Counted from the first letter of the stretch, positions 1 through 7,600 are shown. The stretch: 7,775 bases of DNA from an uncultured Chitinophagaceae bacterium (GCA_903841915.1 CAIMKO010000139.1:1-7775), one strand, 5' to 3'. Notes: generated from the sequence alone by a model not told the origin. A program made the numbers and translations.

Positions 1-259
1 GGTTGGCAACGGCAAAAGGGATGGCCACTCCAACGATAAACATAAAGAACGGCTGGATCAGATCCCAGAAATTCAATCCGTGCCATTCATGATGATGGAA
101 CTCAGTATTGAGGAATTGCATAATGCTATTTCCTTCGAATGATCCGAAATAGCCATAAAGATGGCTGCTTTCGCCAATCAAAAGAAACATTGTAAAGCCG
201 CGAAAGACATCTATTGAGGTGACTCTTTCCAGTACTGTTGATGCTGAATCTTTTGTCAT
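1..259 (-). CDS. Partial membrane acyltransferase, HGSNAT/DUF5009 (NagX-like) family, N-terminal 86 residues
   Basis: Translating the minus strand from the ATG at 259 gives 86 residues that run off the window edge without a stop. Residues 12-25 carry the start typical of this family (RVTSIDVFRGFTMF). A second hydrophobic segment follows at about 64-84 (FWDLIQPFFMFIVGVAIPF), so this is the start of a multi-pass inner-membrane protein. Between them, HHHEWHGL (residues 55-62) matches the region that holds the catalytic histidine in human heparan-alpha-glucosaminide N-acetyltransferase; His56 is my best alignment. Family members transfer acetyl groups to amino sugars across a membrane, or are linked with N-acetylglucosamine use (NagX); the substrate here is unknown. 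A TAACTTTG box (291-284) lies 24 bases upstream of the ATG. The gene is transcribed away from hicAB. Its link to the nearby PUL is unproven, because the rest of the gene is not visible. Confidence 0.8.
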   Translation of the reverse strand, partial: MTKDSASTVLERVTSIDVFRGFTMFLLIGESSHLYGYFGSFEGNSIMQFLNTEFHHHEWHGLNFWDLIQPFFMFIVGVAIPFAVAN

Positions 260-283
260 TTGGTTAATTATAATTTGGTTTTT

Positions 284-291
284 CAAAGTTA
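284..291 (-). promoter_or_regulatory. Possible -7 promoter element for the acyltransferase gene
   Basis: On the minus strand this reads TAACTTTG, an exact match to the Bacteroidota -7 pattern TAnnTTTG. It is 24 bases before the ATG at 259, which would give a short leader. No clear TTTG -33 element is visible at the usual distance; ATTAAC is the nearest sequence. The call rests on one motif. Confidence 0.4.
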
Positions 292-349
292 TCTTTTTTG
301 ACGTATTGTTAATAGGGTATTATAAAAATAAGAAATTGTCTCAATAATG

Positions 350-381
350 TTTTGTTAATAGTATATATTTATATATCATTG
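350..381 (+). promoter_or_regulatory. Probable hicAB promoter with an overlapping AT palindrome
   Basis: TTTG at 351-354 fits the Bacteroidota -33 element. After a 19-base spacer, TATCATTG at 374-381 matches the -7 consensus TAnnTTTG at all but one fixed position. Transcription would start near 388, about 15 bases before the hicA ATG. The palindrome TATATA-TT-TATATA (362-375) fills the spacer and enters the -7 box. That is a reasonable place for autorepression by the HicB DNA-binding domain, but the palindrome is of simple sequence and its role is inferred. Confidence 0.5.
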
Positions 382-402
382 CACTAATAAGGTAAATGCG
401 GG

Positions 403-585
403 ATGAAGTATTCTGAGTTTCACAGGAAGATTGTAAAGAATGGGTGGTCATTCGATCATGCCTCCGGAAGCCATCATTTTTATATGAAAAACGGGATTTT
501 ATCGGAACCTGTTCCATTTCATGGGAACAAGGAAATATTTGAACCCCTTAGGAAGAAAATTGCCAGGAATATGCGACTGCGTTAG
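403..585 (+). CDS. hicA: HicA-family mRNA interferase toxin
   Basis: A 60-residue protein, the usual size for HicA toxins. These are small double-stranded-RNA-binding-fold ribonucleases that cut mRNA and arrest growth when free of their antitoxin. Family landmarks visible here are the early KNGW (residues 12-15), GSHH (22-25; its histidine, probably His24, is the expected catalytic residue), the VPFHGNKEI strand-turn (37-45), and a basic C-terminal helix LRKKIARNMRLR (49-60). The ATG at 403 is preceded by AAGG (389-392) and lies just downstream of a promoter-like pair. hicB follows after 28 bases on the same strand, the classical toxin-first order. No key residue appears to be missing, so the toxin looks intact; activity is untested. 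Confidence 0.88.
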   Translation: MKYSEFHRKIVKNGWSFDHASGSHHFYMKNGILSEPVPFHGNKEIFEPLRKKIARNMRLR

Positions 586-613
586 TCAGGTTCTTTTTAA
601 AAATGAAAACTAT

Positions 614-1012
614 ATGGAAAAGTTAATAATTCAAATCGGAGCAAGCCCTGACTTTTTTGGAGGGTTTGCCATCAACTGCGACGGGGTTTATGGTTCTGGG
701 AAAAACGTTGAAGAGTGTAAAGGAAACGTTTTAGAAGGGTTGCGGTTATTGAAAGAGAGCCGGCCGATTGACCAATGGCCTGAACTAATTAAAGGAGAGT
801 ATGAAATAGAGTTCAGGTATGATGTCCAAAGTATTTTAAGCTACTATGCAAATGTTTTTACAAAACCTGCCTTGGAACGGCTGACAGGAATTAACCAAAA
901 ACAGTTGCATCACTATGCCACAGGGTTAAAAAAGCCTCGCGAACCACAGCGGCGAAAAATAGAAGATGCGCTTCATAAATTGGGCTCGGAACTGTTATCT
1001 GTGCATCTATGA
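614..1012 (+). CDS. hicB: HicB-family antitoxin with C-terminal helix-turn-helix
   Basis: I place the start at the ATG at 614, giving 132 residues. The same frame is open back to 521, but that would overlap hicA and add about 31 residues unlike HicB. Residues about 3-50 (LIIQIGASPDFFGGFAINCDG, then a helix with EECKGNVLEGLRLLKE) fit the partial RNase H-like HicB fold that blocks the toxin's active site. Residues about 83-122 (ALERLTGINQKQLHHYATG and a basic stretch KKPREPQRRK) fit a DNA-binding helix-turn-helix, as in HicB proteins that repress their own operon. No strong ribosome-binding site precedes the ATG; translation may depend on coupling to hicA. A likely terminator follows at 1074-1098. 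Confidence 0.87.
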   Translation: MEKLIIQIGASPDFFGGFAINCDGVYGSGKNVEECKGNVLEGLRLLKESRPIDQWPELIKGEYEIEFRYDVQSILSYYANVFTKPALERLTGINQKQLHHYATGLKKPREPQRRKIEDALHKLGSELLSVHL

Positions 1013-1073
1013 TTTTTTGATTGAAGGATTGTTATTGGAACAACAGTGTTTTTAATAGTTGACATTCAATTTT

Positions 1074-1098
1074 AAGCCGGAGCTTCTTCAGGCTTTTT
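1074..1098 (+). terminator. Probable Rho-independent terminator of hicAB
   Basis: AAGCC (1074-1078) pairs with GGCTT (1091-1095). The stem can continue past a G/A mismatch with GAG (1080-1082) against TTC (1087-1089, including one G-T pair), closing a CTTC loop. Five T residues (1094-1098) overlap and follow the descending arm. The site is 61 bases beyond the hicB stop and faces the convergent fucosidase gene. On the minus strand the hairpin is not followed by a T tract, so I assign it to the plus strand only. Confidence 0.5.
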
Positions 1099-1151
1099 AG
1101 GGATATTCTCTTCCCTTATTGGTTGCTTTATGGTTACTTCAAATTTTCCTG

Positions 1152-2498
1152 TTATTCGTTCAAATCGAGTCTAATAATCGTATCAATTAGATTTTCAGGT
1201 TGACCAGATACTGTTATTTTTGTACCTGCAAAATTCTGACTGAAACTAACTTTCCCACCTGAAAGGCAGCTTGCTTTTATAATCTTTTGATTGATCACAG
1301 GAAAATATTCAGGCTTTTTTGACCAATCAAGGACATGCACATATATAATATTTTCTTTTTGCGTAAATCCACCCCATTCTCCATTTGGGAAAGGCCCCCC
1401 TCGGGTTTTATAAATTGATTCACCATATTTTGCCATCCAGCGACCAACTTCTTTTAAACGATTAGTCTGTTCAGGTTCAATGGAACCATCTGCACGTGGG
1501 CCTACGTTAAGTAAATAGTTTCCGTCTCCGGTGACTACTTTTACCATCCTTTTTATTATTATTTCCAGAGATTTTGGTTTCTGGTTAGGTTGCCATCCCC
1601 ATCCATTTGTAAGGCAATCGCATGTTTCCCAATCCCGATTAATATTGAATTCACCGATACTCTGTTCAGGGGTTGTAAAATCTCCTTCCCACTCAGTTTT
1701 TGGAGAATTAGCGCGATCATTCACTATGATTTTAGGTTGTAGTTTCCGCACCATAGCGTTCAATTTATTACCTTCCCAAAGTGGTTTACCTGTGTAGTGT
1801 TTTTCGGGTGGCCAATTGGGATCGCGTTTTTTCAATTCAGTTCCCTGGGGTTCGTCTCCGAAAGCCAACCAGTCATCGCCTCCTCCATCCCACCAAAGAA
1901 TATCAATCTTTCCGAAATTTGTCAATAACTCTTTGACTTGTTGATAGGTCTGTTTTTTCATCTCTTCTGCGCTACTTTGATACATCTTGGGAAAGAAATA
2001 TCCGGGGAAACGCCAATCGAGAGGTGAGTAGTAAAATCCGACTCCTAAACCGTATTTTCGTGCAGCTTTCACATATTTTTCAACTGCATCGAATTTTGCA
2101 GGAGTATGCATAATTGTGAAATCCTTATAGCTAGCTTTGCTGTCCCAGAGGCTAAAACCATCATGATGTCTGGTTGTAAGTACCATATAGTTCATGCCTG
2201 CATCTTTGGCTAAGGCTGCCCATTTCTCGGGATTATATTTTTCAGGATTAAATTCTTTGGTGTGTTTTGCATATTCCTCAACAGGTATTTGCTCATTCCA
2301 CATGACCCATTCTCCTCTGCCTAAGATAGAATAGAGGCCCCAGTGAATAAACATACCAAACTTAGCATCGTGCCACCAGGCCATCCGTACTTTATGCTGC
2401 TTAGGTGTTTCTTTCAGAATTTCAGGAAGTTCGGCAACCTGAGCCTTCAGATTAAGAATGGAAATCGTAATTAACAGAAATAAAAATATCCGTTTCAT
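1152..2498 (-). CDS. Secreted GH29 alpha-L-fucosidase
   Basis: A 448-residue retaining exo-glycosidase that should release terminal alpha-L-fucose. Residues 1-19 form a signal peptide (MKR, a hydrophobic core, then LKA before Gln20); there is no lipobox, so a soluble periplasmic enzyme is likely. The (beta/alpha)8 domain spans about 35-365 and shows the GH29 landmarks WWHDAKFGMFIHWGLYS (41-57), TTRHHDGFSLWDS (108-120), the nucleophile strand ILWWDGG with Asp204 as the expected nucleophile, and GDGNYLLNVGPRADGSI (324-340). A short C-terminal beta domain follows (about 375-446). I could not assign the acid/base residue; this position varies between GH29 subfamilies, and I cannot tell broad-specificity from 1,3/1,4-specific enzymes. 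It lies on the same strand as susC and susD, 660 bases downstream, with its own promoter-like box, so it may be transcribed separately. Confidence 0.93.
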   Translation of the reverse strand: MKRIFLFLLITISILNLKAQVAELPEILKETPKQHKVRMAWWHDAKFGMFIHWGLYSILGRGEWVMWNEQIPVEEYAKHTKEFNPEKYNPEKWAALAKDAGMNYMVLTTRHHDGFSLWDSKASYKDFTIMHTPAKFDAVEKYVKAARKYGLGVGFYYSPLDWRFPGYFFPKMYQSSAEEMKKQTYQQVKELLTNFGKIDILWWDGGGDDWLAFGDEPQGTELKKRDPNWPPEKHYTGKPLWEGNKLNAMVRKLQPKIIVNDRANSPKTEWEGDFTTPEQSIGEFNINRDWETCDCLTNGWGWQPNQKPKSLEIIIKRMVKVVTGDGNYLLNVGPRADGSIEPEQTNRLKEVGRWMAKYGESIYKTRGGPFPNGEWGGFTQKENIIYVHVLDWSKKPEYFPVINQKIIKASCLSGGKVSFSQNFAGTKITVSGQPENLIDTIIRLDLNE

Positions 2499-2535
2499 AT
2501 TGTCTTTTTACAGAATATGATTTAATAAGTAATGG

Positions 2536-2564
2536 CAAAAATATAATTTCGTATTAACACCAAA
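2536..2564 (-). promoter_or_regulatory. Possible promoter of the fucosidase gene
   Basis: On the minus strand TATTTTTG (2543-2536) matches TAnnTTTG exactly, and TTTG (2564-2561) lies 17 bases upstream. This is slightly shorter than the usual spacing of about 19-21. The leader to the ATG at 2498 would be roughly 30 bases. It suggests the fucosidase need not depend on readthrough from susCD across the palindrome-rich gap. The local AT richness makes a chance match possible. Confidence 0.4.
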
Positions 2565-2580
2565 TAATTAAACAATTGCA

Positions 2581-2817
2581 GTGCTTTATAAAACTAGTAG
2601 TTGAAGCACAAGAGCCATTGGCTCGAATTATCTTATAACTACGTCCGTCAGACGGATTAATCCGTAGCTGAGACTTGAAATTTAAGTAAGAAGTGCCTTA
2701 GGCACGGCCCATAATTCGTATTAAATGGGTCGAACCTACGGATCTCCTGTTTGCCTTATTCTCTTTTTCAACGGATTAAAATCCGTTGTTACTATATTGG
2801 TAGAGGCTACGCCTCTA
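2581..2817. repeat. Cluster of short perfect palindromes, REP/BIME-like
   Basis: At least six separate inverted repeats lie in 237 bases. They are: GTGCTT/AAGCAC (2581-2586 and 2604-2609, with AACT/AGTT inside); GAGCCA-T-TGGCTC (2612-2624); TCCGTC-A-GACGGA (2644-2656), overlapping the perfect ACGGATTAATCCGT (2652-2665), both enclosed by CTACG/CGTAG (2639-2643 and 2663-2667); GTGCCT-T-AGGCAC (2693-2705); CAACGGATT-AA-AATCCGTTG (2769-2788); and TAGAGGC-TAC-GCCTCTA (2801-2817). The CGGATT core occurs in two of them. Longer-range inverted pairs also exist, such as CGAATTAT (2624-2631) with ATAATTCG (2711-2718). No coding frame of note crosses the cluster. This density resembles the REP-type palindromes that RAYT transposases (Y1 family) mobilize in intergenic DNA; no transposase is present here, so that origin is inferred. 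Confidence 0.6.
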
Positions 2818-2883
2818 GAGTCTAAAATCATTGTAATCCCTGACAAAAATGAATCTAAAGAGTACGACAATATATTATTCTCA

Positions 2884-3051
2884 TTACTTAGATATACTCC
2901 ATGAATCTTTAAATTCGATGATTGCAGAGGCGTTTTGTAAGATCAATGGCAGCCAAACATATCTTGAATCTTCGAGATTGGTTTTATTCCATCGGCGAAC
3001 CATCTGTTTATGGACAGACTTCCCAAATTTAATTTCAATATCATATAGTGA
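2884..3051 (-). pseudogene. 3' remnant of a lost glycoside-hydrolase-like gene
   Basis: The minus strand holds 55 open codons with protein-like composition, ending at TAA (2886-2884). They have no plausible start: upstream the frame runs straight into the hairpin at 3051-3079 and a stop at 3081-3079. The translation contains DIEIKFGKSVHKQMVRRW, then NLEDSRYVWLPL, and ends IIEFKDSWSISK. From memory, the pattern (N-L-x-x-S-R-Y-V-W-L-P followed about 15 residues later by W/D-x-W-x-L/I-S) resembles the extreme C-terminus of GH43-like five-bladed-propeller enzymes of Bacteroidota. I cannot confirm the family without a search. Its place and strand, between susD and the fucosidase, fit a former PUL enzyme gene whose body has been deleted. 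The alternative is a chance open frame, which I consider less likely given the motif density. Confidence 0.45.
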
Positions 3052-3079
3052 GGATGGCAGTCTGGGTGACTGCCATCCT
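3051..3079. repeat. Strong perfect hairpin, 12-bp arms with 5-base loop
   Basis: AGGATGGCAGTC (3051-3062) and GACTGCCATCCT (3068-3079) are exact inverted copies around TGGGT. It is the strongest hairpin in the window. On the minus strand it lies 80 bases after the susD stop but is not followed by a T-rich tract, so it is a poor intrinsic terminator there; on the plus strand the following sequence is T-rich, yet no gene ends nearby. It may act as a transcript-end stabilizer, or be another REP-type palindrome like those at 2581-2817. It directly abuts the broken end of the gene remnant. Confidence 0.65.
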
Positions 3080-3139
3080 TAACTTATTTTTACTTAAAGC
3101 AAAATTTAACTATGACATAATGATAGATAATGCTTTTAA

Positions 3140-3155
3140 ATCCCCAAGAGGAGAT
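3140..3155 (-). terminator. Weak hairpin just after the susD stop
   Basis: On the minus strand ATCTCC (3155-3150) and GGGGAT (3145-3140) can pair with one G-T wobble around a TCTT loop, starting three bases after the susD stop codon. Only two T residues follow before an A run, so termination would be weak. It could mark the 3' end of the susCD message together with the larger hairpin at 3051-3079. Confidence 0.28.
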
Positions 3156-3158
3156 CTA

Positions 3159-4661
3159 TTAATATCCCGGATTCTGAATTAACAATGGGGTATTACGGTC
3201 AATCTCTGTCTGTGGAATAGGCCAGAAATCATATTTAGCCTCATATTTTGTTGCAATTGCCGGTGCAAGTGGATTTTGTACAAATCCGTTTAATTTTTGT
3301 GCTGCAGTTCCCCATCTTCTAAGGTCGAAATAGCGCAAACCTTCAAAAGCCAACTCCACACGACGTTCATGTCTGATAGCACTTCTCATGGCATCCTTGG
3401 ATAAACCGGAGGGAAGTGGCGGCATATTCACGCCTGGTCTGTTTCTCACATCATTGATCTGTTGATAGACTCCGCCATCCGGTCCGGAGGCTTCGTTCTG
3501 TGCTTCTGCATACATCAACTTGATATCAGCATAACGTAACAAGACAAAATCATTATCATCCAATGCCCCATAATCAGGATTGACCATGCCTGGAGTAAGC
3601 CATTTCTTAACTGCATAGAAACCAACAATCCAACTATCTTTCCCCGGCGTAGCAACAGAAAGATCACCCGTAAAAGGCCACCCTTGTGCTTGTGTATCGC
3701 CTTGGAAGAAAAAATTCATAGTCTTCCTTGGATCACCTGATTCATATTCGTTGATCAAATCCTGAGTCGCAAGATAACCTTTCCACCGTTGATTCGCCAC
3801 AGCAAACCCAACATAGGCATGCTGAATATTTGGCAACAAATATTTAACAGAGAACATTAATTCAGTACTTGCATTTTGATCGGGTTTGTAAAAATTTCCC
3901 GGGTAACTGGAGTTTAAAGAATATGTATTTCCATCAATAATTTGTTTTGCTAATGCGGCAGCCTCTGCATATTTCTTCTCAAAAAGCAATACCCGCACCT
4001 TATAACCCTGGGCTGTACTTTTCACAGCATGACCTGAACTGTATTTCGTTGCTGGCAAAGTTAAGATTGCAGAATCCAAATCTTGTATAACAAAAGCCAG
4101 TACTTCGTCTCTTGTCGACTTTGCCATTCCTTTTTGATAGTTGACTGAAAACGGATTTTCTTTAATGATCGGGACATTTCCATATAATTGAGCCAGCCAA
4201 AAATAATTGAATGCCCTTAAGAAATGTGCTTCCCCCAAATATGCATTTAACTTCTCACCCGTTAGGACTTTTGAGACATTAGCAAGGAATGTATTTACTG
4301 AACCAATCGCAATGTAATTATTCGCATAGTAGGAATAAACAAATTGTTGCGAAAATGGTGTAATGCCTGAAGTTAATGCATCTCTTCCGCCTCCGTAGTT
4401 ATATTGTCCGTAGGAATCATCCGAGAAATTGTCCCAGTTTGGCACAGTATATTGAGAGGTTCCCCAGTCATTGGCGCAAGTTGCATATAAGGAGCTGTAT
4501 AATCCGGTTAAAGCCAGATCTGCATCAGCAGGACTTTGCCAAAATACCGTAGTGGATAATTGATCTGGAGGAGTAAGATTTAAAATCCCTTTTTGGCATG
4601 ATTGAAAGGAGAAAATTATACATGCAAGGGATATATATGTGAGGATTTGTATGTTTTTCAT
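3159..4661 (-). CDS. SusD/RagB-family outer-membrane glycan-binding lipoprotein
   Basis: A 500-residue surface lipoprotein, normal length for SusD proteins, which cap the SusC barrel and capture glycan for import. A signal peptide covers residues 1-21 with the lipidation cysteine at Cys22 (FQSC). The TPR-containing core includes YLGEAHFLRAFNYFWLAQLYG (141-161) followed by NVPI. The C-terminal RagB/SusD domain shows LLRYADIKLMYAEAQNE (374-390), RHERRVELAFEGLRYFDLRRW (430-450), and the family ending FWPIPQTEIDRN through QNPGY (479-500). The ATG at 4661 is 21 bases after the susC stop, so the two are surely co-transcribed and probably translationally linked. The leader before the ATG is A/T-rich without a Shine-Dalgarno sequence, which is usual in this phylum. 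Ligand specificity cannot be read from the sequence; the nearby fucosidase suggests a fucosylated glycan. Confidence 0.96.
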   Translation of the reverse strand: MKNIQILTYISLACIIFSFQSCQKGILNLTPPDQLSTTVFWQSPADADLALTGLYSSLYATCANDWGTSQYTVPNWDNFSDDSYGQYNYGGGRDALTSGITPFSQQFVYSYYANNYIAIGSVNTFLANVSKVLTGEKLNAYLGEAHFLRAFNYFWLAQLYGNVPIIKENPFSVNYQKGMAKSTRDEVLAFVIQDLDSAILTLPATKYSSGHAVKSTAQGYKVRVLLFEKKYAEAAALAKQIIDGNTYSLNSSYPGNFYKPDQNASTELMFSVKYLLPNIQHAYVGFAVANQRWKGYLATQDLINEYESGDPRKTMNFFFQGDTQAQGWPFTGDLSVATPGKDSWIVGFYAVKKWLTPGMVNPDYGALDDNDFVLLRYADIKLMYAEAQNEASGPDGGVYQQINDVRNRPGVNMPPLPSGLSKDAMRSAIRHERRVELAFEGLRYFDLRRWGTAAQKLNGFVQNPLAPAIATKYEAKYDFWPIPQTEIDRNTPLLIQNPGY

Positions 4662-4682
4662 AGCAAATATATTTTTAATTTA

Positions 4683-7600
4683 TTAAAATTGAATTTTTGC
4701 TCCGAAAGTGAATGTTTTATTCTGAGGGTAATTTACATAAGTACCATCACCTGCTCTTTCCGGATCAAGACCTGGGTATTTGCTGGAAGTAAACACATTA
4801 TCAGCAGCCAGATAAAATCTCAAAGCCTGTATGGTCAGCTTATTCAGAATTTTGGACGGAACATTATAACCGATCTGAATATTCTTCAGACGGATAAAGG
4901 AAGCATCTTTTAAGAAATAGGTAGATTGATAGTTCTGTACAGCGGCATAACCATCAGCCAGGTAAATTTTAGGCATAGTATTCGAATGGTTGGTAGGAGT
5001 CCATGCGTTAAGCCATGCTGTTGTAGGTACAGATCCTTGTCTGAATGGCTCAATACCCCAACCGTTTACATAGATTTTTTGGCCGACTGAACTATAAGCC
5101 ATTGCACTGATATCGAAATCTCTCCATTTCAGATCAAGATTGATCGAATACTGATATGCAGGGTATTTACCATTTACGATTACCCGGTCCTTATCATCAA
5201 TCACCTTATCTCCATTGATATCTTTGAATTTCAAATCGCCGGGAGTCGGGGTTACAGGCTGTTTGGCTGAAGCATCGATTTCAGATTGGCTTTGGAAAAT
5301 TCCATCCCATTTATACAAATAGAAAGAATCCAATGGTTTACCCTCCTGACGGATCGTATTTCCGTTGATTTCAGTTTTACCGTAATGTTTTAGGGAGTTG
5401 GCGTATGTCTGCAAACTTGCTCCAACGATAAATGAAAGCTCTTTATTGATCGTTCCCCGGTATTGTGCACTGAATTCCAAACCTTTGTTGCCAACTGCTC
5501 CGTTATTAATGGTTGGTGGTGTCAGGCCTAACCACAGTGGAACCTGTGAGCTGCGAAGGATGTCATAGGTGTATTTATCATAGTAATCCAGACTGAAGGA
5601 CAGTTTATTATTAAAAGCCTTAAGGTCTATACCCAGGTCACCTACCCGTGTTGTTTCCCAGGTCAGGGAAGGATCAACCAGCGAATTGGCAGTATAGCCT
5701 GAAGAAACATTACCTGCAAATGCATATGAACTACCTGTCAGAGCGGGTTGATAAGGATAATTCCCAATGTTCTGATTACCCAGTTTTCCCCATGAACCTC
5801 TGATTTTCAGGTCATCGATCCAACTGATATCTTTCATGAAATTCTCCTTCGAAATGCGCCATGCTCCTGAAAATGAATAAAATAATCCCCATCGGGTTGT
5901 AGAAGGAAGTCGCGATGTTCCGTCATAACGGACACTTGATCCAAAAAGATATTTGTCCTTGTAATCATAGTTGGCATTTCCATAAAAAGAGCTTAACGCC
6001 CATTGATACGAAGAACCATCATTGACCATTCCGCTTGTTGGACCGGCATTTAATTCTCTTAAAAGGTTTGTCGTATATTGGAGTCTCCCGGCATCAATAA
6101 AGCTACTTTTGTTTTGCTCCTGAGAAGCGCCACCGATTGCAGAAACATTGTGATTGCCAAAAGACTGTTTATAATTTAACTGGCTATAAGTTACGGTATA
6201 GATATTATCTGCACGGCCGACATTAAGTCCGGGTGTACCAACATCCAGAAGGCCTGCACTACTCATATCGTTAAAATAGTAGGTTGGAACTACTGGGTGG
6301 AATGAGTTGTATTTAGAGGTTTCAAAATTTGCACCAGCCTTGTTTTCCCAGGTTAAGCCCTTAAAGAGGTCTACATTGGCAAAAAGATATCCCTGCATAT
6401 AATAATCATCGCTGTGTGTGGATACATTTTCGCCTACGATACCCACAGGATTTTTATTCCCCTGCTCATTGGAATACGCACGCTTAATCCATTTTCCCTG
6501 ATAACTGGCAGGGTAAAGGGGACTTTGCGCCAGTGTTGACAAGAATTGGTCAGTAGCTCCCTGGATAGGATTGACTTTATTGGCATAACGCATTTGCATA
6601 TTTGTTCCAATAGTCACCCGTTTGTGTACTTTAGATGACAGATTTAGATCCAGGGTATATTTTTTATAATCAAACCCGATCATTACCCCCGGTTGGGTGG
6701 TAATTCCCAAACCGACCCTGTAAGTAGTATTTTCAATTCCCCCGCTCATTCCAATATAATGATTTTGGGTGGTTGCGGTTCTAAATACATCATTTAACCA
6801 GTTGTGATTTGGATATTTTACACGGTCGGTTGCATTGGCATATAAGTCAATTTGTGCTTGTGTATAGAGTGGAGCGCGGCCGGAATTTGTATAGGCTGTA
6901 TTGGACATTGTCATATATTGAGCCGAATTGCTAACGATATCAGGCAGACTGGTAGCATTTGCTATACCAAGATTATAATTATAGGTAAGACTGAATTTTC
7001 CCGCTTTCCCAGCTTTTGTGGTTATAACGATAACTCCGTTTGCACCCCTTGATCCATAAATCGCAGCTGAAGCTGCATCTTTTAATAGCGATACCGATTC
7101 AATATCATTTGGATTTAGCACCGATAAATTTCCTGGCAGACCGTCAATGATGATCAGGGGATTGTTTCCTGCGCCACTAAATGTGCTGATTCCACGAATA
7201 TTCATTGTGACACCTTCATTTCCCGGTTCACCTGAATTTTGTACAACCTGCAAACCAGGAAGCTGTCCCTGCAGTAAAGTTTGAGGATCTGTTGCCTCCC
7301 TTTTTGTTAACTCTTCTCCCGATACAGTAGCCACGGCACTGGTCATTTTATGCCTGCTTTGCGTGGTGTAACCAACAGCTACAACTTCATCAAGTCCAAA
7401 TGTTTCTTCGGAAAGGGTGATCGTAAAAGTTGTCTTTTTTTCAACAGCTACCTCCTGTGTTTTCATTCCTACGAATGAGTAAGTGATTACTTTTGCGTTT
7501 TCAGGTAGCGCTAATTTGAAATTTCCGTTGGTATCGGTCATAGTCCCTGTTGTAGTTCCTTTTACAACCACACTAACTCCGGGCAAGGCAAGCCCTTTGT

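Noticed and set aside
521..613. Longer start for hicB at 521
   Set aside because: It overlaps hicA by 65 bases and adds residues unlike any HicB; the ATG at 614 gives the usual MEKLIIQI-type beginning.
603..626. Seven-codon leader frame overlapping the hicB start
   Set aside because: Starts at 603 in another frame and is too short to support; likely chance.
2581..2817. CRISPR array or integron attC site as the explanation for the repeats
   Set aside because: The repeats are not identical direct repeats with regular spacers, there are no cas or integrase genes, and I see no attC core-site pattern.
2849..3082. Plus-strand open frame of 77 codons in the gap between susD and the fucosidase
   Set aside because: It runs antisense to the better-supported minus-strand remnant, ends inside the 3051-3079 hairpin, and its translation shows no family pattern or good start context.
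4664..4671. TATATTTG promoter-like box just before susD
   Set aside because: It is only a few bases from the susD ATG, and the 21-base gap to susC makes co-transcription the simple explanation.
4602..4913. Plus-strand open frame across the susC-susD junction
   Set aside because: It is a shadow on the opposite strand of two strongly supported genes, with no recognizable protein pattern. The same holds for the plus-strand frames at 1531-1797 and 6852-7052.
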